From the NCBI GenBank assembly GCA_947487895.1, contig CANKYF010000008.1, forward strand, positions 1 through 64,000: 64,000 nucleotides of DNA, written 5' to 3'. Positions within the stretch are counted from its first letter, which is position 1, and each line of letters opens with the position of its first letter. Source of the DNA: an uncultured Flavobacteriaceae bacterium (GTDB lineage: Bacteria > Bacteroidota > Bacteroidia > Flavobacteriales > Flavobacteriaceae). This document shows, piece by piece, positions 25,670 to 34,962 of this stretch. The notes below the pieces were generated by a model that was not told the DNA's origin, did no database searches, and saw nothing but the letters and a program-made list of their open reading frames with translations. The position numbers and the translations under genes are program-made.

Positions 25670-25703
25670 AGTTAAACGAAGGTAGCCGAAAGTTTTTATA
25701 AAA
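25670..25703. repeat. 34-bp repeat shared with 3804-3837
   Basis: Matches 3804-3837 at 30 of 34 positions. It lies just past the end of the DUF6786-like gene. Nearby, AACAATTCG / CGAATTGTT (around 25630-25653) forms a hairpin upstream of the broken gene. Confidence 0.6.
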
Positions 25704-25718
25704 TCAAGTTGGATATAT

Positions 25719-26858
25719 CTAAAATTTAATGCCTTTTAATTCAATAAAAAGTAGTTTTTTACTAACGCTATTTAAGTTTAGAAAAGTATCATTAAAATGA
25801 TATACACGTTGCCAATGCGAATCAGTTTCCCCCGATTTTAATTCTTTTAAAGGTGCATTAGATTCTAGCTCGTAGAAATCTGAGCTATTATTATAAATAG
25901 GAATAGCTTCTCCTTTATACGGATTCTCTTGAATACTGACATAAGAATTAGAATATAAGGAGTCTCGTTCCTTTTTGTATTGTACAATGGTAAGCTTGTT
26001 CTTAGCTTTAGAATAACAACCGTAAATACTTGGTGCAAATTCTGGAGGAATGCCTATTTTACTTCTGTATTGTCCGTCGACTTTAAATAAAACCGTATTG
26101 TTTTTTACAGTAAAACGTGTACTATCTATAGTTGCTAAATAGGTTAAAATATCTTCTTTTTTACCATTATTTTTTAGGGGAATTATCACTACAGAGTCAT
26201 CACCAGGGTACATACCTGCACTCCACAAACCAACTAGCCCTGTTTCTTTGACCCAAGGTATAGTATCTAAGTTAGTGAGTTTGTGTTTGGTTTCAAAAGC
26301 TACATATTTAGTTGAATTAAGAATTTCAATACCTAAATTAGTTTGAATGTGTTCTTTTGAAAGGATGGAGATGTTTCGATTGACTTCAAAGTTGAATTCA
26401 GTACCAATAAAGTTGGTTAAATGCATTCTTTTAGACAACTCAACATGTTTTTTGTCTTTATGAATCAAATCATAAGGTTCAGTATCAAAAGTTGCAGGAA
26501 CTTTCCAATTGTCATCATGAATAGGTTTTATTTGTTGAAAATAAAATGAAAACTGACTTCCCAAAGGCCCTATCCAAAGACGTTCTTCTCCTCCAATGCT
26601 TTGCGTAGTATCGTTTAGAGCAGTTTCATTAATCCAGCCATTACTATAGCCTTCAAGATTGTTGTAAGTACTGGTTAAAATTCTTCCTTGATGGTAAGGT
26701 GAAATAAGAATTCTTGAATTTCCATGGTTTTCTGTTAACTCAATAACATCATGATGCTCCTTAACAAGATTTAAATAATAATTGTAATTTTTGTTATTTG
26801 AATTTGAGCAACCTAAAATTATAAAACAGTAGAAGAAGATGCATAACAATTGTTTCAT
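25719..26858 (-). CDS. DUF6786-like lipoprotein
   Basis: The 379-residue protein has a lipobox (IILGC, Cys17) and the pattern of the DUF6786 family: RILISPYHQGRILTST near residue 50, NGWINE, and GGEERLWIGPLGSQFSFYF near residue 90. These features suggest a beta-sandwich related to galactose-mutarotase-like folds. No enzyme activity is established. It lies 20 bp downstream of the acyl-CoA-binding-protein gene and could be the last gene of that operon. Confidence 0.75.
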   Translation of the reverse strand: MKQLLCIFFYCFIILGCSNSNNKNYNYYLNLVKEHHDVIELTENHGNSRILISPYHQGRILTSTYNNLEGYSNGWINETALNDTTQSIGGEERLWIGPLGSQFSFYFQQIKPIHDDNWKVPATFDTEPYDLIHKDKKHVELSKRMHLTNFIGTEFNFEVNRNISILSKEHIQTNLGIEILNSTKYVAFETKHKLTNLDTIPWVKETGLVGLWSAGMYPGDDSVVIIPLKNNGKKEDILTYLATIDSTRFTVKNNTVLFKVDGQYRSKIGIPPEFAPSIYGCYSKAKNKLTIVQYKKERDSLYSNSYVSIQENPYKGEAIPIYNNSSDFYELESNAPLKELKSGETDSHWQRVYHFNDTFLNLNSVSKKLLFIELKGIKF

Positions 26859-26878
26859 AAATAGGATTGAGGTAGCTG

Positions 26879-27145
26879 TTATTCTCTATATAGAAAGTAT
26901 TTTTTTACCAAATCAATATATTGTTCTTTAGCTTCATCTTCCGATAGGTTTTCAGCTTGAAAAAGAGCATTGGTTTTAAAGGCATTAATTAATGCTTCTC
27001 TACTTCTAGGTCTTCCATAGTCATTAGTAGCCTTTTTGTAATAAGCATATAATTTAAGTAGCGTATCCGCAGGAAACGGTTCTGTATGTGCATTTACCCG
27101 TGCAACCGCATCTTTAAATTCTTTATCTAATTCTTCACTAGTCAT
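26879..27145 (-). CDS. Acyl-CoA-binding protein
   Basis: An 88-residue four-helix protein of the ACBP family, binding long-chain acyl-CoA in the cytoplasm. The conserved PFPADTLLKLYAYYKKATND and the later REALINAF mark it. Its start overlaps the end of psd by 8 bp, and cdsA precedes psd, so it belongs to a phospholipid-synthesis operon where buffering acyl-CoA makes sense. Confidence 0.92.
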   Translation of the reverse strand: MTSEELDKEFKDAVARVNAHTEPFPADTLLKLYAYYKKATNDYGRPRSREALINAFKTNALFQAENLSEDEAKEQYIDLVKKYFLYRE

Positions 27146-27797
27146 TCTTCGCTTCTGCTATTACAGTTTCGCCTCCTTTTACTTTTTGGTTTAATTGAAC
27201 TTTTATATCTGTATCAAGCGGTAAAAATAAATCTACTCTAGATCCAAATTTTATAAAGCCAGCATCTGTACCTTGAACTGCTCTATCGTTTAGTTTTGCA
27301 TAATTTACAATGCGTTTAGCCAAAGCACCAGCAATTTGTCTGTAAAGTACTTTACCATAAGTTTCATTTTCAACAACAATAGTGGTACGTTCATTTTCTT
27401 CACTGGCCTTAGGATGCCATGCCACTAAATATTTCCCTGGATGGTATTTGCTAAAAAGAACGTTTCCACTAATAGGGTAACGTGTTACATGCACATTTAT
27501 TGGAGACATAAATACGCTAACTTGCAAGCGCTTTTCTTTGAAATATTCTTTTTCAAAAACTTCTTCAATAACAACTACTTTGCCATCTACAGGAGAGATA
27601 ACCTGTGCATCATTTAAAGAGGTATTTCTCTTGGGGTTTCTAAAAAATTGAAGAATAAGAATCAAAAATACCAATAGAACAGCCATAATAAGGGTGCGTA
27701 ACCAATCTATGGAAATGAAGCTATCTACCAATAGGAAACCAGCAATAACTACAATTAACGTTACTAATATAATTTTATGACCTTCTTTATGAAACAT
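27138..27797 (-). CDS. psd: Phosphatidylserine decarboxylase
   Basis: The enzyme forms phosphatidylethanolamine. The 219-residue protein is the short (type II, archaeal-like) form with two N-terminal membrane helices and the self-cleavage site FGSRVD near residue 187, where the Ser becomes the pyruvoyl group. Other marks are SPVDGKVV and FMSPINVHVTRYPISG. It overlaps cdsA by 11 bp and ACBP by 8 bp. Confidence 0.94.
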   Translation of the reverse strand: MFHKEGHKIILVTLIVVIAGFLLVDSFISIDWLRTLIMAVLLVFLILILQFFRNPKRNTSLNDAQVISPVDGKVVVIEEVFEKEYFKEKRLQVSVFMSPINVHVTRYPISGNVLFSKYHPGKYLVAWHPKASEENERTTIVVENETYGKVLYRQIAGALAKRIVNYAKLNDRAVQGTDAGFIKFGSRVDLFLPLDTDIKVQLNQKVKGGETVIAEAKND

Positions 27798-28608
27798 AAT
27801 TCAATAAACTTAAAAATAAATAAATAAATGGTGCTGCAAATATGATACTATCTAATCTATCTAGCAAACCACCATGCCCAGGCATAATGGTGCCACTGTC
27901 TTTAACGCCTGCTTGTCTCTTAAATTTAGATTCTATTAAATCTCCAAATGTACCAAAAACACTTACTATTATACTAATAAAAAGCCAATTGGTAAAATCT
28001 AAGGTTTGCACAAATTTAGCAATAAAATAACTTGCAATACAGGCAAAAAATAAACCGCCCAAAAAGCCTTCTACTGTTTTTTTGGGTGAAATCCTTTCAA
28101 AAAGCTTCTGCTTACCAAAGTTTTTACCAACTAAATAAGCAAAGGAATCATTCACCCAGATAAGAATAAATGCCCCTAAAAGAATATTTGAATTAAAAGT
28201 GTTTTGATAATTGGCTATTAAAGCAATAAATATAAAAGCACTGGTTAAGTAAAAAGTGGTAAGTATAAATCTTTTACTTGCAAAAAGTGGAATTTCTTTT
28301 TTTGAAAACAAATCTTTTATTAAAAATAGCATAACGAATATGGTGATTACCATAAGTATCTGAATAGCCTCATTTAAGCCTAAAATAGTATTAAAAACCA
28401 TTTTCCCATATACAAAAACACCATAAAGAATTACAAATAATATATTTGGAATGATACTTTTTAACCCAATAAGTTTTTTAAATTCTATTAATGAGATATA
28501 ACCGAAAACAAAAAATAGAATGATTAAGGCATACTTATTTTGAAAACAACCTATTAGTAAGGCGATATATAGTAAGCCTGAAAGACCTCTAGTAAGCATT
28601 TCTTTCAT
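27787..28608 (-). CDS. cdsA: Phosphatidate cytidylyltransferase
   Basis: CdsA makes CDP-diacylglycerol from phosphatidate and CTP. The 273-residue inner-membrane protein has about eight hydrophobic helices and the family signature near the C-terminus (KRQAGVKDSGTIMPGHGGLL, then DRLDS). Directly abuts the LUD gene upstream and overlaps psd downstream. Confidence 0.95.
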   Translation of the reverse strand: MKEMLTRGLSGLLYIALLIGCFQNKYALIILFFVFGYISLIEFKKLIGLKSIIPNILFVILYGVFVYGKMVFNTILGLNEAIQILMVITIFVMLFLIKDLFSKKEIPLFASKRFILTTFYLTSAFIFIALIANYQNTFNSNILLGAFILIWVNDSFAYLVGKNFGKQKLFERISPKKTVEGFLGGLFFACIASYFIAKFVQTLDFTNWLFISIIVSVFGTFGDLIESKFKRQAGVKDSGTIMPGHGGLLDRLDSIIFAAPFIYLFLSLLNYVS

Positions 28609-29217
28609 TTACAAATCTTCTAAAAGTAGTAAGTATAAATTTTTAGCGCTACTTCCATAACTCAAAAAGTCTTTTTCTTCGCTAGATTTAAAATGCTTTA
28701 TGGTTGTAATATTTGTTGGGATTTTTTGTTTATTTTTTGATTTTATACCGCGTAAACCTTCACCTATATTTTCAACAATCTGACTTGTTGTAGCAAAAAC
28801 AATGAAATTAAATGGAAGCTCAGGAAGTTTTTTCTCAAAAATTTGTTTGGATGAAATGAGTAAAGATCCGTCGTCTGCAATTAAATTTTCACAAGTAGTA
28901 AGAAAAAATGTAGATTCACTTATCTTATTTGTTGGGTTTATCTCTGAGTTTTCAAACCGATCTTTAAGGTTGTCATCAAGAAGCAGCACCTTATCTTTAT
29001 GCCATTTGTTCTCTTCAATAATATACTCTAAGTTGGTGTAGACTTCGTTTAAATCTTCGCAATACAAGAACTTACCACCATTAGCCTTAAAGTTTATTGT
29101 AAACCTTTCGTCAATTGGTAGTTTAATTTCTGGCATGTATTTGCCTCTTTCTTCAGATTTTAGTTCTTCCATCTGTTTATCAGATTTAGAACCAAAAAGT
29201 TTTCTAAAAAGACTCAT
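28609..29217 (-). CDS. LUD (LutC/YkgG)-domain protein
   Basis: The 202-residue protein matches the LUD domain from a conserved core around CENLIADDGSLLISSKQ and the PFNFIVFATTSQIVENIGEG segment. LUD proteins are linked to lactate utilisation through LutABC, but no lutA or lutB is nearby, so its role here is open. It ends exactly where cdsA begins; this order is typical of Flavobacteriaceae. Confidence 0.85.
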   Translation of the reverse strand: MSLFRKLFGSKSDKQMEELKSEERGKYMPEIKLPIDERFTINFKANGGKFLYCEDLNEVYTNLEYIIEENKWHKDKVLLLDDNLKDRFENSEINPTNKISESTFFLTTCENLIADDGSLLISSKQIFEKKLPELPFNFIVFATTSQIVENIGEGLRGIKSKNKQKIPTNITTIKHFKSSEEKDFLSYGSSAKNLYLLLLEDL

Positions 29218-29262
29218 GTAGTAGAAGCTATTAATCTTTTCTTGTTGTCGAATACCAAATAT

Positions 29263-29303
29263 AAAAAATCTTAAATTAACCTTAAGGTTAATTTAAGATT
29301 TTT
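29263..29303 (-). terminator. Terminator after ftsH
   Basis: AAAAAATCTTAAATTAACC (29263-29281) pairs with GGTTAATTTAAGATTTTT (29286-29303), giving a long perfect stem and T tract downstream of ftsH on the minus strand. Confidence 0.85.
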
Positions 29304-29336
29304 ACTAAAAGTGTAACAAAATAGGTGTTTTTTAGC

Positions 29337-31325
29337 CTATTTTTCTGAATCTTCTATGGTTTCAGTACTTTCAGTTTTTTGTTCTTCGTTATTTTCTGTA
29401 GATGCTTCGTTTCCGAAATTACGTTTGCCAAAAACTTTTTCTAAGTTATCTTTAAAGATTACTTCTTTGTCTAAAAGCTCTTCAGCAAGTTCAGTTAGTT
29501 TGTCTTTATTTTCTTCAAGAAGCTTAATTGCTCTTTGATATTGGTTTTCTATAATAGATGAAATTTCTTTATCTATTAATTCTGCAGTTTGCTCACTATA
29601 TGGTTTTGAAAAACCGTATTCACTTTGCCCTGAAGAATCGTAATAGGTTAGATTACCAATTTTATCGCTTAAACCGTAAATAGTAACCATAGCACGAGCT
29701 TGTTTAGTCACTTTTTCTAAGTCACTTAATGCGCCAGTAGATATTTTATTAAAAATTACTTGTTCAGCAGCTCTACCACCTAATGCGGCACACATTTCAT
29801 CTAGCATTTGTTCTGGACGAACAATTAAACGTTCTTCTGGTAAGTACCAAGCGGCACCTAAAGAACGTCCTCTAGGAACAATAGTAACTTTTACAAGTGG
29901 AGCGGCATGTTCTAACATCCAACTTACTGTTGCATGACCCGCTTCATGATATGCTACAGCTTTCTTTTCGCTAGGCGTAATTATTTTATTTTTCTTTTCT
30001 AAACCACCAATAATTCTATCTACAGCATCAAGAAAATCTTGTTTACCAACTTCTTTATTACCATTTCTAGCAGCAATTAATGCAGCTTCATTACAAACAT
30101 TAGCAATATCAGCTCCAGAGAAACCAGGTGTTTGTTTAGAAAGAAAGTCTGTATCTAGATTTTTAGCCTTTTTAAGAGGTCTTAAGTGTACTTCAAAAAT
30201 TTCTTTACGCTCACGTAAGTCTGGTAAATCCACATAAATCTGTCTATCAAATCTACCAGCACGCATTAAGGCTTTATCCAAAATATCTGCTCTGTTTGTT
30301 GCAGCTAATACTATGACGTTTGTGTTAGTACCAAAACCATCCATTTCTGTTAAAAGCTGGTTTAACGTATTTTCACGTTCATCATTGCTACCTGACATGG
30401 CATTTTTACCTCTAGCTCTACCAATAGCATCAATTTCATCAATAAATATAATTGAAGGTGATTTTTCTTTGGCTTGTTTGAATAAATCTCTAACACGAGA
30501 AGCACCAACACCCACAAACATTTCAACGAAATCTGATCCTGATAAGGAAAAGAAAGGTACTTTAGCTTCACCTGCAACAGCTTTAGCTAAAAGTGTTTTA
30601 CCTGTACCAGGAGGCCCTACCAATAAAGCACCTTTTGGTATTTTTCCACCTAATGTGGTATATTTTTCAGGGAATTTTAAGAAGTCTACAATTTCTTGAA
30701 CTTCTTCTTTAGCACCTTCTAAACCAGCAACATCTTTAAATGACGTTTTTACTTCTGTATTTTGATCAAAAAGTTTGGCTCTAGATTTTCCAATGTTAAA
30801 TATCTGTCCACCAGCACCGCCTCCAGCGCCACCAGACATTCTTCTCATAATAAAAATCCAAACGGCTATTAAAATGATAAAAGGAAGAATTCCTATTAAT
30901 ATATTACCTAAAGTATCAGTTTCTGTATCAAACTCAATAATTGGCTTAGTTTCTAAATCCTCGGTTATTTCGTTTAATTTATTTTCAAAATTTTGAAGAT
31001 CACCAAATTCAAATCTATAATTAGGCAGCGCATTAACAGAAGGTATAAATGGCTGCTGTTTAGAATTCTTATGAATTTCTTTTGCTTCGGCATCTTTTGT
31101 TAAGTAAACTTTAGCAACTCTAGTATTTTTAACAATGTCTATTTTAGCAACATCTCCATTGGTTAAGTATTTAAAAAAGTCTGAAGTTGTTGTTTTAGTA
31201 CCTCCACCACTTGAACTATCTCCAAATAGTTGAAACCCTAAAAATAGAGCAATTAAAATACCGTATATCCAGTACGGGCTAAACTTTGGTTTCTTGTCTT
31301 TAATATTTTTCTTATCGTTTGCCAT
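29337..31325 (-). CDS. ftsH: ATP-dependent zinc metalloprotease FtsH
   Basis: FtsH is the membrane-bound AAA+ protease for membrane and regulatory protein turnover. The 662-residue protein has two transmembrane helices (18-34 and 143-160), Walker A GPPGTGKT (237-244), pore motif FVGVGA (270-275), Walker B FIDEID, the second-region-of-homology Arg residues near RAGRFDRQ, and the zinc site HEAGH (460-464). It lies 7 bp after rsfS and probably shares its transcript. Confidence 0.97.
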   Translation of the reverse strand: MANDKKNIKDKKPKFSPYWIYGILIALFLGFQLFGDSSSGGGTKTTTSDFFKYLTNGDVAKIDIVKNTRVAKVYLTKDAEAKEIHKNSKQQPFIPSVNALPNYRFEFGDLQNFENKLNEITEDLETKPIIEFDTETDTLGNILIGILPFIILIAVWIFIMRRMSGGAGGGAGGQIFNIGKSRAKLFDQNTEVKTSFKDVAGLEGAKEEVQEIVDFLKFPEKYTTLGGKIPKGALLVGPPGTGKTLLAKAVAGEAKVPFFSLSGSDFVEMFVGVGASRVRDLFKQAKEKSPSIIFIDEIDAIGRARGKNAMSGSNDERENTLNQLLTEMDGFGTNTNVIVLAATNRADILDKALMRAGRFDRQIYVDLPDLRERKEIFEVHLRPLKKAKNLDTDFLSKQTPGFSGADIANVCNEAALIAARNGNKEVGKQDFLDAVDRIIGGLEKKNKIITPSEKKAVAYHEAGHATVSWMLEHAAPLVKVTIVPRGRSLGAAWYLPEERLIVRPEQMLDEMCAALGGRAAEQVIFNKISTGALSDLEKVTKQARAMVTIYGLSDKIGNLTYYDSSGQSEYGFSKPYSEQTAELIDKEISSIIENQYQRAIKLLEENKDKLTELAEELLDKEVIFKDNLEKVFGKRNFGNEASTENNEEQKTESTETIEDSEK

Positions 31326-31332
31326 CTATTTT

Positions 31333-31704
31333 TTAATAACTTGTTTCTATTACTGTTGTTTTTGCGTCTCCCCAAAGACTTTCAATATCATAATATTCTC
31401 TAACATGTTTTTGAAAGACATGCACAACAATATTAACATAGTCTATTAAAACCCATTCGGCATTATCTTCACCTTCAATATGCCAAGGTTTGTCTTTAAG
31501 TTCTTTACTTACTTTCTTTTGTATGGAATTAACAATGGCGTTTACTTGTGTATTAGAAGTACCTTCACAAATTATAAAGTAGTCACAAACAGTATTATCA
31601 ATTTCTCTTAAATCTAGAATATTTATTTCTTGACCTTTAACATCTTCAATACCACTTATAATTACAGATATTAATTGGTCAGCGCTTATTTTTTCTTTCG
31701 CCAT
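31333..31704 (-). CDS. rsfS: Ribosomal silencing factor RsfS
   Basis: RsfS binds ribosomal protein L14 and blocks subunit joining when nutrients are short. The 123-residue protein has the DUF143 core: CDYFIICEGTSNTQVNAI, KPWHIEGEDNAEWVLIDY and VHVFQKHVREYYDIESLWGD. It is the first gene of the ftsH operon, divergent from birA with a 93-bp gap. Confidence 0.95.
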   Translation of the reverse strand: MAKEKISADQLISVIISGIEDVKGQEINILDLREIDNTVCDYFIICEGTSNTQVNAIVNSIQKKVSKELKDKPWHIEGEDNAEWVLIDYVNIVVHVFQKHVREYYDIESLWGDAKTTVIETSY

Positions 31705-31797
31705 TAAATTTATTTAATTTGTACAAAGTTATTATTTTTTAGTTCTTAATGCTTTAAAAAAGTCATAAGATTTTTTAGCTAAACAATAACCCATTTC

Positions 31798-32526
31798 ATG
31801 AATATAATCAAACTTAATGCCACCGACTCTACAAATAGCTATTTACGTAGCCTAATTATTAAAGAAAAGATCGAGGATTTTACTATTGTTGTAGCTAAAG
31901 AGCAGACTAAAGGAAGAGGGCAAATGGGAACTGTTTGGGACTCAGAAACGTCTAAAAACCTTACTTTTAGTATGTTTAAAGACTTAAGTATTCATATTGT
32001 TGAATTTCCTTTTTACATAAGTATGGCTATTTCTTTGGCTATTTTAAAGGCTTTAAAATCTTTTAATATCCCTGATTTATATATTAAATGGCCTAACGAC
32101 ATTTTGTCAGCAGACAAAAAAATTTGTGGAATTTTAATAGAGAATGTCATAAAAAATAAAATAGATTCAACTATTATAGGTATAGGTGTTAATGTAAATC
32201 AAACTAATTTTATACAGTTGCCCAAGGCGTCTTCTTTAAAAAATATTACAGGTGTGCATTATAATTTAGATGAAGTTCTGAATAGAATAGTGTCTCATAC
32301 CAAAGTATATTCCTCGCTTTTAGAGGATGGAAAATATGAAGAAGTGAAAAGTGAGTATGAAGCTAATTTATTTAGAAAAAATAAACCATCAACATTTAAA
32401 GATGTTGATGGTGTTTTATTTTCTGGATTCATAAAAGGCGTGACCAAATATGGTAAACTAATGATAACTCTAGAAGACGAAATTGTTAAAAAATATGATC
32501 TAAAAGAGGTAGAATTACTTTACTAG
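31798..32526 (+). CDS. birA: Biotin--[acetyl-CoA-carboxylase] ligase
   Basis: The 242-residue enzyme attaches biotin to carboxylase carrier domains. It has the ligase core (QTKGRGQMGTVWDSE near residue 37, YIKWPNDIL, KICGILIE, GIGVNVNQ) and the small C-terminal domain. There is no N-terminal helix-turn-helix, so it is the non-regulatory group I form. Its stop overlaps the convergent SRPBCC gene by 4 bp. Confidence 0.94.
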   Translation: MNIIKLNATDSTNSYLRSLIIKEKIEDFTIVVAKEQTKGRGQMGTVWDSETSKNLTFSMFKDLSIHIVEFPFYISMAISLAILKALKSFNIPDLYIKWPNDILSADKKICGILIENVIKNKIDSTIIGIGVNVNQTNFIQLPKASSLKNITGVHYNLDEVLNRIVSHTKVYSSLLEDGKYEEVKSEYEANLFRKNKPSTFKDVDGVLFSGFIKGVTKYGKLMITLEDEIVKKYDLKEVELLY

Positions 32527-32918
32527 ATAGCTTTTGGAATACTAGTAGCCAAAGTTTCTATGAACTTGCTAATAGGGCCTTTAATCATCATAGCCATCAT
32601 AGGATTGAAATCGCCCGAAAATTGTAATTGAACTTCGCTTGAAGCATCACCTGTTTTAGAGATATTTCCAGTTAGAGAAAAATCTATTTTTCCACCTGCA
32701 GCACCCAAAACAATTTTGTTAGGAGCTTCCACTTCTTTCTTTTTCAATATAATTTCAGGCATGCCTTTTAGAGCAAATAAAAATTTATCATCTTCTAAAA
32801 CTTCAAATTTACTTATGTTTTCAGGCATTAAGGATTCAAAGTTTTTAACATCAGATAAAAATTCAAAAACATCTTCAGGAGATTTTTCTACGTTTATTTT
32901 TGGAGATTCTAAATTCAT
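32523..32918 (-). CDS. SRPBCC-fold protein
   Basis: A 131-residue protein with the helix-grip (START/SRPBCC) pattern: SPEDVFEFLSDVKNFESLMP at the start and a long C-terminal helix (MAMMIKGPISKFIETLATSI). Such proteins bind hydrophobic ligands in a central cavity; the ligand here is unknown. It lies 33 bp downstream of pyrE. Confidence 0.85.
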   Translation of the reverse strand: MNLESPKINVEKSPEDVFEFLSDVKNFESLMPENISKFEVLEDDKFLFALKGMPEIILKKKEVEAPNKIVLGAAGGKIDFSLTGNISKTGDASSEVQLQFSGDFNPMMAMMIKGPISKFIETLATSIPKAI

Positions 32919-32951
32919 TCAAATAATTTTATTGTTACACCTTTTATTATA

Positions 32952-33596
32952 TCAAATAGCATTCCATTCACTAGGATTGGTATTCCATTCAGATAAAGTT
33001 TGTAATTGATCTTTTGTAATATAATTGGTGTCTAAAGCCTGTTCAAGTAAACTTTCGTAATTACTTAAGGTTTGAAGACTAATATTTTCTTCTTCAAAGT
33101 TTTTAGTAGCAATATCAAAACCGTAAGTAAAAATGGCAATCATTCCCTTTACATTAATATCTGCTTCTTTTAGGGCTTTAACAGCATTTAAACTACTTTT
33201 TCCTGTACTAATTAAGTCTTCAACTACTACAACATTTTGGCCTCTATCAATAAAACCTTCAATTTGGTTTTTACGTCCGTGACCTTTTGCTTCAGGTCTC
33301 ACATATATAAAAGGGAGACCTAAATACTCGGCTACTAACATGCCTATTCCTATAGCTCCAGTTGCAACTCCAGCTATAGCATCAAGTTTGCCATATTGTT
33401 GCTCAATTTGTTTAGCCATAGTCTCTCTCACATAATTTCTTATGGGAGGAAATGACAGTATAATTCGGTTATCACAATAAATTGGAGATTTCCATCCAGA
33501 AGCCCAAGTAAAAGGTTCATTAGGACTAAGTTTTATAGCATTAACTTGTAATAAAACTTCTGCAGTTTTTTTGGCTGTTTGTTTATTAAAAATCAT
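32952..33596 (-). CDS. pyrE: Orotate phosphoribosyltransferase
   Basis: PyrE adds phosphoribose to orotate in pyrimidine synthesis. The 214-residue protein has the PRPP-binding VVVVEDLISTGKSS, the GVATGAIGIGMLVA segment, and YVRPEAKGHGRKNQIEG, the flexible catalytic loop with Lys and His. Upstream and divergent is the NUDIX gene. Confidence 0.95.
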   Translation of the reverse strand: MIFNKQTAKKTAEVLLQVNAIKLSPNEPFTWASGWKSPIYCDNRIILSFPPIRNYVRETMAKQIEQQYGKLDAIAGVATGAIGIGMLVAEYLGLPFIYVRPEAKGHGRKNQIEGFIDRGQNVVVVEDLISTGKSSLNAVKALKEADINVKGMIAIFTYGFDIATKNFEEENISLQTLSNYESLLEQALDTNYITKDQLQTLSEWNTNPSEWNAI

Positions 33597-33713
33597 ATGC
33601 CAAAAATACGGATTAATGTTAGAGGTGAATTATTTATGAAAATATTTTTTTAACAATTGTTGGTTTGTGGGTAAAATGATATTTTTACTTACACGAAATG
33701 TTAATCACAATTT

Positions 33714-34295
33714 ATGTATAAAGTTTTTGTTGGAGATAAGCCTATAATTTTAACCACTGTAGTTGAACAAGAATCAGACTTTAAAAACTACAAGCTTAAA
33801 GGTGTCGATATAGAGAAAGTAATAGAAGAACTTAATAATACTGACTTAAAAGAAGTTAGGCTGATACATAAAAAAGAAAAAAAGTTACTACGTAAGTTTT
33901 TAAAAAAATTACCAAACGTAGTAGCAGGTGGTGGTAAAGTATACAATAAGAAAGGAGAGATTTTATTCATTTTTAGAAATGATAAATGGGATTTACCTAA
34001 AGGGAAGGCAGAGAGAAAAGAGTCTATTGAAGAAACATCTATTAGAGAAGTAGAAGAAGAGACAGGAGTAAAAGGATTAGAAATAACAAAACCATTAGAA
34101 ACTACCTACCATATTTTTAAGAGAAACGGCAAGTATAAAATTAAAGTAACTTATTGGTTTGAAATGAAAACATCATTTAATGGTGAATTATACCCTCAAG
34201 AAAACGAAGGCATAACAAAAGTAAAGTGGTTAAATAAAAAGCAGTGTAAAAAAGCTCTTAAAAACTCTTATGCAAATATTAGGGCTCTAGTTTAA
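33714..34295 (+). CDS. NUDIX hydrolase-domain protein
   Basis: The 193-residue protein has an N-terminal domain of about 65 residues and a C-terminal Nudix domain. The Nudix box runs GKAERKESIEETSIREVEEE followed by TG, matching GX5EX7REUXEEXGU. Family members hydrolyse nucleoside diphosphates linked to another group; the substrate is not predictable. Monocistronic. Confidence 0.9.
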   Translation: MYKVFVGDKPIILTTVVEQESDFKNYKLKGVDIEKVIEELNNTDLKEVRLIHKKEKKLLRKFLKKLPNVVAGGGKVYNKKGEILFIFRNDKWDLPKGKAERKESIEETSIREVEEETGVKGLEITKPLETTYHIFKRNGKYKIKVTYWFEMKTSFNGELYPQENEGITKVKWLNKKQCKKALKNSYANIRALV

Positions 34296-34488
34296 TTGAT
34301 TTTATTTTTTCTGTATTTCTCCTTTTTTAATTTCAAATTCAAATCATTTTTTTATAAACTCATAATTTTAATTTTAAAAGCAAATTAAAATAAGTAAATT
34401 AGAAGATAGGAGTAAGGAGGTACAGTACCATAAAAATGTTATATCCTTTATGACAATTGTAATTTTTAATTGATAAAACTGAGTTTAT

Positions 34489-34866
34489 TTGAAAAATCAT
34501 AATATAACTTTTGGAAACATAATAAAATTAAATAATAACCTTGCTGAGATTATAGTGAATGAAGGAGTTGAAATGTGTGAATTTAAGGTTAAAGAATTAC
34601 ACGATTATCTACTACAAAATTTATCTGCTCCATTTTCACTTCTAATAAACAAGAAAAATCCATACAGTTATACTTTTAAAGCTCAAAAACTTATTGGTAA
34701 ATTAAAAGAAATTAAAACTATAGCAGTCGTAATAGGCACAGGAGGTGCTTTAATGTCTACTGAAACACTTATAAATCTTAATAAAGATGTAGATTGGAAT
34801 ATCTATGTTTTTCAAGAAAGGACTAAAGCTTTAGAGTGGATACAAAAACGAGAAATATGTACTTAA
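34489..34866 (+). CDS. SpoIIAA/STAS-like small protein
   Basis: The 125-residue protein has alternating strands and helices with FSLLINKKNPYSYTFKAQ and LIGKLKEIKTIAVVIGT, resembling the small STAS/SpoIIAA-like proteins common in Flavobacteriaceae. The start is TTG at 34489 because the next ATG would remove the first conserved strand. It ends 96 bp before the SulP gene, which itself has a STAS domain; a functional link is possible but unproven. The 193-bp gap before it shows only a small GGTAC/GTACC palindrome. Confidence 0.65.
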   Translation: MKNHNITFGNIIKLNNNLAEIIVNEGVEMCEFKVKELHDYLLQNLSAPFSLLINKKNPYSYTFKAQKLIGKLKEIKTIAVVIGTGGALMSTETLINLNKDVDWNIYVFQERTKALEWIQKREICT

Positions 34867-34912
34867 ACTCAAACGTTTTAGTATTCATGAATCTTTAAAT
34901 GTGGTAAATAGC

Positions 34913-34942
34913 TTGTAACGTGTTGTTTTAACCTTAAATTTG
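34913..34942 (+). promoter_or_regulatory. Promoter of the SulP gene
   Basis: TTG at 34913-34915 and TAAATTTG at 34935-34942 are separated by 19 bp, a good match to the Bacteroidota TTG-N17-23-TAnnTTTG promoter, 20 bp before the ATG. Confidence 0.65.
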
Positions 34943-34962
34943 CATTCTCTAAAGAATAGGTA

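Noticed and set aside
24664-25715. Second cassette around the broken secreted-protein gene
   Set aside because: I looked for matching GTT.../...AAC ends on both sides and found none; only the 34-bp repeat is shared with the array.
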